Origin: CAZBWE01 sp964568985
Lineage (GTDB): Bacteria; Planctomycetota; Phycisphaerae; Sedimentisphaerales; Anaerobacaceae
DNA length: 15,182 nt
Direction of reading: 5' to 3'
NCBI GenBank assembly: GCA_964568985.1
Contig: CAZMSP010000047.1
Span: 1 to 15,182 of the forward strand
Shown here: one piece after another, positions 6,810-12,088 of the stretch
Layout of the letters: every line of letters begins with the position of its first letter
Numbering within the stretch: the stretch's first letter is position 1
The notes under the pieces: model-generated
What the model was told of the DNA's origin: nothing
Database searches by the model: none
Seen by the model: the letters and a program-made list of their open reading frames with translations, nothing else
Made by a program: the position numbers and the translations under genes

Positions 6810-7214
6810 CTAATACCAAACTGTAATTATAATATTTGGCTCAGTCTTTTTGGCCTGTATTTCGCCTGTTATTATGTTGGTCCGTCTTATCGCAATGCCG
6901 GGATTCTCCTTCAGCCATTTGGTGATTTGCCCATCGAGAAACTCTATTGCACCCGGATGCAGCTTTGTAAAGAAGGTCTTTACGCCAGTGATTCGGTCTG
7001 CCCTGAGCGAAGTCGAAGGGTCGGAAGAAGACATTTGCTGCGCAGGTTTGCTTGTTACGGGCTTTGTTGGGCCAATCTTAGGTGCCTGCGTGGTTCCACT
7101 ACCACCCAAATTCAATGGGGTATGCGAAACAGTTGTTTCGCTCGTATCACTGTCCAAAGGATTCGGTTTATTAAGGTTTTGAATGTCCTTGTTATTACTC
7201 CCAAAATTGTCCAT
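6810..7214 (-). CDS. Hypothetical protein: disordered N-terminal half, compact C-terminal domain
   Basis: The product is 134 residues. GGAAGG at 7222-7227 sits seven bases before the ATG at 7214, which supports the call. Residues 1-75 are rich in Asn, Ser, Thr, Pro and Gln with no hydrophobic core, so probably disordered. Residues 76-134 look folded: 'VKTFFTKLHPGAIEFLD' and 'ITKWLKENPG' suggest two amphipathic helices, followed by strands 'IAIRRTNIITGEI' and the closing 'AKKTEPNIIITVWY'. I do not recognise a named family. There is no signal peptide or transmembrane segment, so it is probably cytoplasmic. Codons for PSTSLR (66-71) come from a repeat-type palindrome at 7001-7020 that keeps the frame open. 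It is transcribed divergently from rimO and convergently with the secreted pair. Confidence 0.7.
   Translation of the reverse strand: MDNFGSNNKDIQNLNKPNPLDSDTSETTVSHTPLNLGGSGTTQAPKIGPTKPVTSKPAQQMSSSDPSTSLRADRITGVKTFFTKLHPGAIEFLDGQITKWLKENPGIAIRRTNIITGEIQAKKTEPNIIITVWY
7001..7020. repeat. Short dispersed-repeat-like sequence inside a coding region
   Basis: CCCTGAGCGAAGTCGAAGGG has complementary ends (CCCT and AGGG) and an imperfect centre. The same word, giving SLSEVEG, PERSRRV or PSTSLR in different frames, is one I recognise as a frequent dispersed repeat in many environmental bacterial genomes. Here it falls in the disordered part of the 6810-7214 gene without breaking the frame. Confidence 0.6.
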
Positions 7215-7242
7215 AAGCTAACCTTCCAAGAAGAATTAGATT

Positions 7243-7271
7243 TTGATAATACAATATAGATATGCCATAAT
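7243..7271 (+). promoter_or_regulatory. Promoter for rimO
   Basis: TTGATA (7243-7248), a 17-base spacer and CATAAT (7266-7271), each five of six to consensus. Transcription would start near 7278, leaving a leader of about 40 bases before the ATG at 7318. It also shows that an in-frame start at 7243 would lie inside the promoter. Confidence 0.6.
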
Positions 7272-7317
7272 TAACCGTCAAATAGAAAAACTCAGTTTTT
7301 TGCTGTTTCATCAGTTT

Positions 7318-8667
7318 ATGGCCAGAAAAAAACAAAAAAACGTTACTGTTGGGTTTATATCGCTGGGCTGTCCTAAAAACGTAGTCGATAGCGAGAGGAT
7401 GTTAGCTGAAATCGCCCAGGCGGGCTTTTTGATAACCGCTGAGCCGGATAATGCCGACATTGTTGTCATCAACACCTGTGGCTTTATCGAACCGGCGAAG
7501 ACCGAGGCCCTCGATACAATAAAACACACGGTGGGTTGCAAAGCCAGTGGAGGCGTTAAAAAAGTAATTGTTGCAGGGTGTCTGTCACAAAGATTAGGCC
7601 TGCAGCTTTTCAATCAAGCTGACGGCATCGATGCCATCGTCGGACTTGGAGAGCGAGATAACATCGCCCAAATAATTGAGAAAACAATTCTCTCCAATCA
7701 ACCCGCAGCTTATCTGGGGCACTTACCTGAACAATGCAGCGACGATAGAAGCAGGTTGCTTATTACCCCGCACCATTGGGCTTACCTGAGAATCAGCGAG
7801 GGCTGTAATCACCGCTGCTCGTTCTGCACAATACCAGCAATCAAAGGACGATTTAGAAGCAAACCTCCGGAGCTTGTTCTGGCCGAAGCTGCTGAATTGG
7901 TCTGGGCAGGCGTAGTGGAATTAAACATAATCGCACAGGACAGCACATACTATGGTCACGATTCCGAGACAAAAAATGGTTTAAACAAATTGGTGAAGAA
8001 GCTCGAGAAGATTTCGGATATTCAGTGGATTCGATTAATGTATCTCTGGCCGGCTGGAATCACAGACGAGCTAATCGAAACAGTGGCGAAAAGTGAAAAA
8101 ATCGCTCACTATCTCGATATTCCTATCCAGCACGTAAACAATAAGATATTAAAGGCAATGTACCGCCCTGACACAAAAGAGCGACTCCAACGGCTGATTG
8201 AGAAGCTGCGATGTGCTATACCTGATATTGTGATACGGACAACGCTGATAATCGGTTTTCCCGGCGAAACTGACCAGCAGTTCGCTGAGCTTTTGGAATT
8301 TATCAAGTGGGCAGAGTTTGATGCCCTTGGATGCTTTAAATTTTATCCCGAATCCGGAACCGACGCAGCCAAGATGGCCGCTCAGGTCCCTGACGAGGTA
8401 AAACAGCAACGGCTCGAAGAATTAATGTTAACCCAGCAGAAAATTGCCTTTGCCAAGAACAAAAGAAGAATCGGCAGCGAACTTACCTGCCTGGTCGATT
8501 CTGTTGACGGCAACGGAAATGGGCGGGGACGCTTTTACGGCCAGGCGCCTGATATCGACAGCGTCTGTATCATAAAGAACTGCCTTGAAAATACCGGTAA
8601 ATTCATTAAAACGAGGGTCATCGGCACAAAAGACTACGATTTGGTTGTTAAGCAAGTTCAGTGCTGA
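7318..8667 (+). CDS. rimO: Ribosomal protein S12 methylthiotransferase
   Basis: RimO is a radical-SAM enzyme that adds a methylthio group to the conserved Asp of ribosomal protein S12, using two 4Fe-4S clusters. The protein is 449 residues, normal for the family. The N-terminal UPF0004 domain has the auxiliary-cluster cysteines C18 (in SLGCPKN), C54 (INTCGF) and C88 (VAGCLSQR). The radical-SAM CxxxCxxC is C163, C167, C170 in 'GCNHRCSFCTIP'. The following 'IKGRFRSK' and the 'SLGCPKN..DSE' start are typical of RimO as opposed to the tRNA enzyme MiaB. A C-terminal TRAM domain begins near residue 382. The start at 7318 (MARKKQ) is chosen because an upstream promoter overlaps the longer frame. No strong Shine-Dalgarno is present. 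It is followed by pgsA after 97 bases, a pairing seen in other bacteria. Confidence 0.95.
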   Translation: MARKKQKNVTVGFISLGCPKNVVDSERMLAEIAQAGFLITAEPDNADIVVINTCGFIEPAKTEALDTIKHTVGCKASGGVKKVIVAGCLSQRLGLQLFNQADGIDAIVGLGERDNIAQIIEKTILSNQPAAYLGHLPEQCSDDRSRLLITPHHWAYLRISEGCNHRCSFCTIPAIKGRFRSKPPELVLAEAAELVWAGVVELNIIAQDSTYYGHDSETKNGLNKLVKKLEKISDIQWIRLMYLWPAGITDELIETVAKSEKIAHYLDIPIQHVNNKILKAMYRPDTKERLQRLIEKLRCAIPDIVIRTTLIIGFPGETDQQFAELLEFIKWAEFDALGCFKFYPESGTDAAKMAAQVPDEVKQQRLEELMLTQQKIAFAKNKRRIGSELTCLVDSVDGNGNGRGRFYGQAPDIDSVCIIKNCLENTGKFIKTRVIGTKDYDLVVKQVQC

Positions 8668-8687
8668 ATTATAAAAAAGCAGAGGTA

Positions 8688-8752
8688 ACCCCTGTTAGAA
8701 TTTTTCACTTTTTGGATTATATTATTGCTTGTTATAAAATTTCCAACAGGGT
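8688..8752 (+). promoter_or_regulatory. pgsA upstream region: promoter flanked by an inverted repeat
   Basis: A possible promoter is TTGGAT (8712-8717), a 17-base spacer and TAAAAT (8735-8740, five of six). It is enclosed by imperfect inverted arms, ACCCCTGTTAGAA at 8688-8700 and TTTCCAACAGGGT at 8740-8752, the second touching the -10. The arms could be an operator, or one long hairpin with a bulge and one mismatch. No T run follows, so termination of rimO here is not supported. Confidence 0.4.
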
Positions 8753-8764
8753 AAACTTTATGGT

Positions 8765-9373
8765 ATGCTAAGACTCATTCCTAACATACTGACTTTAGGC
8801 CGGCTCGTTTTGACCATCATCTTCCTGATTATGATTCTGATATCACCACGGTATTACGCTGAGGGCGAACGCCCCTTCCCGGATTTTCTCGACTTCGCAT
8901 TTATAATCTTTGTAATTGCCGGCGTGACTGACCTTGTGGATGGTGTAGCAGCCCGCAAGTTCAATGTGACCAGCAAGTTCGGACGAATGATTGACCCTCT
9001 GGCCGACAAGGTTCTGGTCTGTGGCGCATTCATTTGTTTTGCAATAATCGGCGAGCCGAGGCTTTTCAATTTTGGGCCAAAGACGCTGGCTGTTATTCAG
9101 TGGTCAGTAGCAGGTATTTTAATCCTGAGAGAGGCCTATGTAACAATACTGCGTCATATCGCGGAAGCTCGAGGCATTAATTTCGCCGCTACCATCTCGG
9201 GCAAGGTCAAGATGTGCATACAGTCTTTCACCATTGGTACCGTAGTTGTAAAGATGGCTCACGTACAAACCGCCATATGGGGATACTGGTTCACCACAGT
9301 TACCTTCGCTGTTATGATTATCGTTACTGTGGTCTCCGGGCTCTCGTCTCGGCGAAGGCTCGCCGAGCCGTAG
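8765..9373 (+). CDS. pgsA: CDP-diacylglycerol--glycerol-3-phosphate 3-phosphatidyltransferase
   Basis: PgsA makes phosphatidylglycerophosphate from CDP-diacylglycerol and glycerol-3-phosphate at the inner membrane, the committed step to phosphatidylglycerol. The 202 residues carry the full CDP-alcohol phosphatidyltransferase motif: D56, D59-G60, A63-R64, G73, D77 and D81, with correct spacing. Hydrophobic segments lie at about 13-28, 43-58, 88-100, 108-122 and 172-192, consistent with a six-helix-type membrane enzyme. The N-terminus 'MLRLIPNILTLGRL' is typical of PgsA as opposed to PssA or cardiolipin synthase of the same superfamily. The ATG at 8765 is used; an ATG at 8760 in another frame stops after three codons. 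Shine-Dalgarno is weak (AGGG about 12 bases upstream). A 7-bp hairpin overlaps the last codons. Confidence 0.92.
   Translation: MLRLIPNILTLGRLVLTIIFLIMILISPRYYAEGERPFPDFLDFAFIIFVIAGVTDLVDGVAARKFNVTSKFGRMIDPLADKVLVCGAFICFAIIGEPRLFNFGPKTLAVIQWSVAGILILREAYVTILRHIAEARGINFAATISGKVKMCIQSFTIGTVVVKMAHVQTAIWGYWFTTVTFAVMIIVTVVSGLSSRRRLAEP
9348..9367. repeat. Perfect 7-bp palindrome at the 3' end of pgsA
   Basis: CTCGGCG at 9348-9354 pairs with CGCCGAG at 9361-9367 around a six-base loop, within the last codons before the pgsA stop. It is GC-rich in contrast to its surroundings and is not followed by a T run on either strand. It may be a repeat-type palindrome, or may protect the 3' end of the pgsA message between convergent genes. 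Confidence 0.5.
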
Positions 9374-9417
9374 CCGGAAAGGGCAACTCAACGAAGCTCC
9401 TGGAAAAAGGCAACTAA

Positions 9418-10080
9418 CTAATCCTGACTATCGTCAGACAAGTACGAATCAATATATTCATCCGTAACATCGAGTGGATTTGAGTCTATTTTGCTGAAGA
9501 TTTCTTCTTCCAGTTTGAAAATTAATGGGTCGACTTTGCTTGTGCTAATATCGCTTTGAGCTTGTTTCTTGTGTAAATGAGCGTTTCTTTTGTGAGCCTC
9601 CTCCAACCTTTCTTTCAGGGGCACAATCCTGTCGTGCATAATTCTTTTGTCAGCATAGTAAACAAGTTTTTCTTCCCACGTAGTTGGTTTTTCGTTTTCG
9701 TCGATGATGGCCATATACCTGTGTGTTTTTATGGTTGAAGCAAGCTCCGGATACTCCCCCCTCAGAAGCTCATATGCAATTTCTTCGTGGCAAAGGTCTT
9801 CGTATTCTGATTTCAATTGCCGCCATTTTGTTTTGTCCTGCCCTGCAATGGCATTATAATCCGATTCTCCGAAGTCGCAGGGTCGAGCAATATCGTGCAA
9901 AAGACAAGCCCTATCTGTAAGATTAACATCTACGAAGATACCTTTTTCTTTAAGTTTTTCTGCCAAAAAAACTGCTAATTTAGCCACAATAATACTGTGT
10001 TTTACAATATGCTCCGGTACACGATACTGTTTAAGCAGGTTAAGGCACTGTTTACGCGTTGGCAGTTTATATTTTTCCAT
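9418..10080 (-). CDS. HD-domain phosphohydrolase, cotranslated with thi4 under a TPP riboswitch
   Basis: The 220-residue protein has the HD-superfamily metal ligands in order: H28, H62-D63 in 'LLHDIAR', H98 in 'CHEEIA', H120 in 'KTHRY' and D144 in 'YYADKR'. HD proteins are metal-dependent phosphohydrolases acting on nucleotides and related phosphoesters. The additional His residues would allow a two-metal site. The C-terminal third (about 150-215) is charged and helical. No signal or membrane segment is seen, so it is cytoplasmic. Its ATG overlaps the last 14 bases of thi4, which implies translational coupling, and both genes lie behind one TPP riboswitch. The context suggests a thiamine-pathway role, possibly hydrolysis of the adenylated thiazole made by Thi4 to thiazole phosphate. 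That is inference; I do not recognise a named family member. Confidence 0.85.
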   Translation of the reverse strand: MEKYKLPTRKQCLNLLKQYRVPEHIVKHSIIVAKLAVFLAEKLKEKGIFVDVNLTDRACLLHDIARPCDFGESDYNAIAGQDKTKWRQLKSEYEDLCHEEIAYELLRGEYPELASTIKTHRYMAIIDENEKPTTWEEKLVYYADKRIMHDRIVPLKERLEEAHKRNAHLHKKQAQSDISTSKVDPLIFKLEEEIFSKIDSNPLDVTDEYIDSYLSDDSQD

Positions 10081-10813
10081 TGATTAGCTCAGCCACCTTT
10101 TTACCGGATTTCAGCATGCCGCCGAAAATCGGCCCCATTCTCGGCAGATTATATACATCGCATACAGCCATACCGCAGACGAAAAGGCCCGGGAAAACTT
10201 CTCCTGTTTTTTCCACGACACCGGCTTCCGACGTTTCGACATTCATAAAATACTCCTGTAATTGTTGTGGGAACAGTTCCAGCTTACTTCTTTTCAGCAT
10301 ACCAACCAACTCAGCAGGGTGACCAGTGGCATCGACCGTGAATTTGGCACAGATGCAAAATGGGTCTACGTGCAGCCCGATTGTACGAACCGCCGCATTG
10401 TTAACAACTATACCCTGGACAGTTTCGTCCTTTAGAATTATGTCTTCAACCTCTGTCAGGTTGAATATCTCTGCTCCTGCTTGTTTGGCTTTGTAAGCTA
10501 ATGCAGCGGCGAATTCTATTGCATCAGCTATGTACAGGTTCTCTTGTTTTTCCGTTGTAACACCGATTTCATCCAGGATGTCTTTATCTTCAAAGGTAAC
10601 AATATTATAGCCGGCGGCTCCACCCCAGATACCACCACCTACGGAGAGCTTTTTTTCGATTATGGTTGCTTTGGTACCTGCTTTTGCCAGATAATAGCCA
10701 GCTGCAAGACCCGCTGGGCCGGCACCAACTATAACAACGTCATTCTCAAGATGCTCCATCAGTCTCTTGCAGTACTGCTCAATAATGACTCTGGAAATAC
10801 TGGTCTCTATCAT
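10067..10813 (-). CDS. thi4: Thi4-family thiazole synthase (sulfide-dependent type)
   Basis: Thi4 proteins convert NAD and glycine, plus a sulfur source, into the ADP-linked thiazole precursor of thiamine. The 248 residues have the dinucleotide-binding glycines G30, G32 and G35 (GAGPAG), E53 for the ribose, the 'GGGIWGG' loop at 59-65, 'DATGH' at 161-165 and the C-terminal 'RMGPIFGGMLKSGKK'. In the yeast enzyme a Cys at the position equal to H148 gives up its own sulfur, making it single-use. Here the site reads 'GLHVDP', as in archaeal enzymes that take free sulfide and turn over many times. The same fold includes archaeal ribose-1,5-bisphosphate isomerases, but the TPP riboswitch upstream argues for thiazole synthesis. 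AAGGAAAGGA lies before the ATG at 10813. The 3' end overlaps the HD-domain gene. Confidence 0.9.
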   Translation of the reverse strand: MIETSISRVIIEQYCKRLMEHLENDVVIVGAGPAGLAAGYYLAKAGTKATIIEKKLSVGGGIWGGAAGYNIVTFEDKDILDEIGVTTEKQENLYIADAIEFAAALAYKAKQAGAEIFNLTEVEDIILKDETVQGIVVNNAAVRTIGLHVDPFCICAKFTVDATGHPAELVGMLKRSKLELFPQQLQEYFMNVETSEAGVVEKTGEVFPGLFVCGMAVCDVYNLPRMGPIFGGMLKSGKKVAELINGKI

Positions 10814-10855
10814 CTTTTTTTCCTTTCCTTTTTAAGTTAGTAAAAACTTAATCCT

Positions 10856-10887
10856 AAAATAAAAAGCACTCCCACAAAAGGAGTGCT
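10856..10887 (-). terminator. Intrinsic terminator between the TPP aptamer and thi4
   Basis: AGCACTCC (10865-10872) and GGAGTGCT (10880-10887) form an 8-bp stem with a 7-base loop. In the minus direction it is followed by TTTTATTTT. Placed 15 bases after the aptamer and about 45 before the thi4 start, it is the expected expression platform: when TPP is bound, transcription should end here. Confidence 0.88.
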
Positions 10888-10902
10888 TCTTTTTTCTTAT
10901 CT

Positions 10903-10990
10903 GCCTCCCTTCGCAGGTCCTAACCTGATCAGGTTCAGAGGGTTATCTCAGCTTTCAGCCGTTCACTCGGCCTCCAGCACCCCTGGCTTA
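10903..10990 (-). promoter_or_regulatory. TPP riboswitch aptamer (thi box)
   Basis: On the minus strand the order of conserved elements is complete: GGGGTGC near 10975-10983, a P3 stem capped by GCCG/CGGC, CTGAGA at 10946-10951, then ACCC. After that come CCTGATC at 10927-10933, ACCTGCG and AAGGGA at the 3' side. A short P1 can form from GCC and GGC at the two ends. This matches the thiamine pyrophosphate riboswitch well. It controls thi4 and the HD-domain gene through the terminator that follows. Confidence 0.96.
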
Positions 10991-11009
10991 TCCAAATTTT
11001 ATAACACAG

Positions 11010-11037
11010 ATTATATTACCACTGGCCAATTACACAA
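11010..11037 (-). promoter_or_regulatory. Promoter of the TPP-controlled operon
   Basis: A perfect -10 TATAAT at 11010-11015 with TTGTGT at 11032-11037, 16 bases upstream, on the minus strand. Transcription would begin near 11003, about a dozen bases before the riboswitch aptamer, which fits well. Confidence 0.65.
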
Positions 11038-11138
11038 GGATTTTTTGACATTTTGCTATAAACATAGAAAGCATTCGTTAACATAATCGCTTTTTTCAAC
11101 CAAACACTAACCATTAGTTTTTAAGGACGGTTTAACTT

Positions 11139-11195
11139 ATGCTTGACAAAGGACTTACGTATCTTCATTTGCACAGCCAGTATTCGCTATCCTAA
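11139..11195 (+). pseudogene. Remnant of a dnaE 5' end
   Basis: Eighteen codons from ATG 11139 to a stop at 11193-11195 resemble the first codons of the real dnaE at 12089. Residues 5-17 match at 11 of 13 positions (GLTYLHLHSQYSL against GFTHLHLHSQYSL). Codons 4-17 match at 34 of 42 bases, and most differences are silent third-position changes. About 35 bases before the ATG are also similar. After the codon for Leu17 the similarity stops abruptly and the frame ends. This is best explained as the leftover of a second dnaE gene or a duplicated start region, mostly deleted. It encodes the first strand of the PHP domain and cannot be functional as a polymerase. Confidence 0.75.
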
Positions 11196-11214
11196 AAGTG
11201 ATGTCTGGCTTGCC

Positions 11215-11256
11215 AAAAAAAACCGCCGCAGATAATTACTATCTTAACTGCGGCGG
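11215..11256 (-). terminator. Intrinsic terminator for the 11388-11720 gene
   Basis: CCGCCGCAG (11223-11231) and CTGCGGCGG (11248-11256) form a perfect 9-bp GC-rich stem. In the minus direction this is followed by eight T residues (11215-11222). It lies about 130 bases after the stop codon of the small secreted protein, with the palindrome-rich segment in between. Confidence 0.85.
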
Positions 11257-11287
11257 AGTTAGACCTTGAATCTCCTCGGACTAATAT

Positions 11288-11367
11288 CCTGTCCTGTACT
11301 ACTCTGCAAAGCATCGCTTCCGCCCCCCGTAGCGGAGCTACTGCGGAGGACAGGTCGCTGCAAAGTA
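11288..11367. repeat. Palindrome-rich intergenic repeat element
   Basis: Several complementary arms are packed in 80 bases. They are CCTGTCCT (11288-11295) with AGGACAGG (11347-11354); TACTCTGCA (11300-11308) with TGCAAAGTA (11359-11367), eight of nine; TCCGC (11319-11323) with GCGGA (11332-11336 or 11343-11347); and GTAGC (11329-11333) with GCTAC (11337-11341). CTGCAAAG also occurs twice as a direct repeat (11304-11311, 11358-11365). The outer arms interleave instead of nesting. No open frame is evident. It looks like a non-coding mobile repeat and lies in the 3' untranslated part of the adjacent small gene. Confidence 0.6.
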
Positions 11368-11387
11368 CGAGCTAAATTATCCCGCGT

Positions 11388-11720
11388 CTATTGCTCTTCT
11401 TCAATTTCCTTAAACGTCAGAACTTTCAACCACTTTTGGTTGTCTTTTTCAGAAACTATGCCCTCGACTTCAACTTCTGTGTATTCCATCTCCTTCCCAA
11501 GCTCCAAACCCTTCTCATCAAGTACAACGTTGTAGGTATCCTCGTCTGTGATCAATTGCACTGATATGATCACGTCGTTAGCGTCTCTGGCGACACTGAC
11601 GAAGCCTTCCAATTTAACAGTTTTTCCCTCGGCCTCTTCCGCAAAACCGGTCGAAGCTAAAAATACTGTCGTTAGCATCACCAAAAACACGATGCTCATT
11701 CTTCGTTTTTTTGCTGACAT
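11388..11720 (-). CDS. Small exported protein of unknown function
   Basis: The product is 110 residues. Residues 1-27 form a signal peptide: a very basic start (AKKRR), a hydrophobic core 'MSIVFLVMLTTVFLAS' and likely cleavage after GFA. The mature part of about 83 residues is acidic and shows alternating strands: 'KTVKLEGFVSVAR', 'VIISVQLITDEDTYNVVLD', 'YTEVEVEGIVSE', 'WLKVLTFKEIEEE'. That pattern suggests a small five-stranded beta-barrel of the OB-fold type found in other short periplasmic proteins, but I see no diagnostic motif. AGGAG lies nine bases before the ATG at 11720. It is a single-gene unit with its own terminator and lies upstream of and divergent from dnaE. Function is unknown; a ligand- or cation-binding role is only possible. 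Confidence 0.8.
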   Translation of the reverse strand: MSAKKRRMSIVFLVMLTTVFLASTGFAEEAEGKTVKLEGFVSVARDANDVIISVQLITDEDTYNVVLDEKGLELGKEMEYTEVEVEGIVSEKDNQKWLKVLTFKEIEEEQ

Positions 11721-12022
11721 TTCTATTTTCTCCTGCAGATATGATTAATAATTCCCCAGCTAAAAGCCACGCGCTTCATGCCCGGGAATCATATAGTTTC
11801 AATAAACACCCAACCGAACGTTTTTCCACAATAACTATTCGCTGCCATATACGGCTAAAGTCTGCTGCATCCTTGCAAAGCTTTAGACCTGTACGATAAC
11901 ACTCGTTATAAAATTAACGCGGAAGCATAGCTGATGACGTATCAAATGTCAACTGGAAATTCATAGTAGACAGCAATTTTTTTACCGCTTCCTTTTTTCA
12001 TAGACCACCACAAAAACCACCC
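11721..12022. other. Divergent intergenic region upstream of dnaE
   Basis: About 300 bases without a supported gene. The only clear signals are the candidate minus-strand promoter at 11924-11952 and the AGGAG serving the secreted-protein gene. A short inverted repeat, CTAAAG (near 11852) with CTTTAG (near 11880), could fold in the long leader of that gene. Short open frames here have no ribosome binding site or protein-like character. Confidence 0.5.
11924..11952 (-). promoter_or_regulatory. Candidate promoter for the small exported protein
   Basis: A perfect TTGACA (11947-11952), a 17-base spacer and TATGCT (11924-11929, four of six) on the minus strand. It implies a leader of about 200 bases, unusually long for so small a gene, so a closer promoter may have been missed. 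Confidence 0.4.
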
Positions 12023-12051
12023 TTGACACGGTTAAACCCATCTCCTATTAT
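12023..12051 (+). promoter_or_regulatory. Promoter for dnaE
   Basis: A perfect -35 TTGACA (12023-12028), a 17-base spacer and TATTAT (12046-12051, five of six). Transcription should begin near 12058, leaving a leader of about 30 bases. The Shine-Dalgarno before the ATG at 12089 is weak (GGA about 13 bases upstream). Confidence 0.75.
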
Positions 12052-12088
12052 AGCCATACAATCTTACTCTTATGGAACTGCTTAACCT

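Noticed and set aside
8760..8771. Three-codon ORF overlapping the pgsA start
   Set aside because: Too short to judge; an ATG followed by a nearby stop is expected by chance.
11045..11062. Plus-strand TTGACA and TATAAA before the dnaE remnant
   Set aside because: The spacing is only six bases, so the two boxes cannot work as one promoter.
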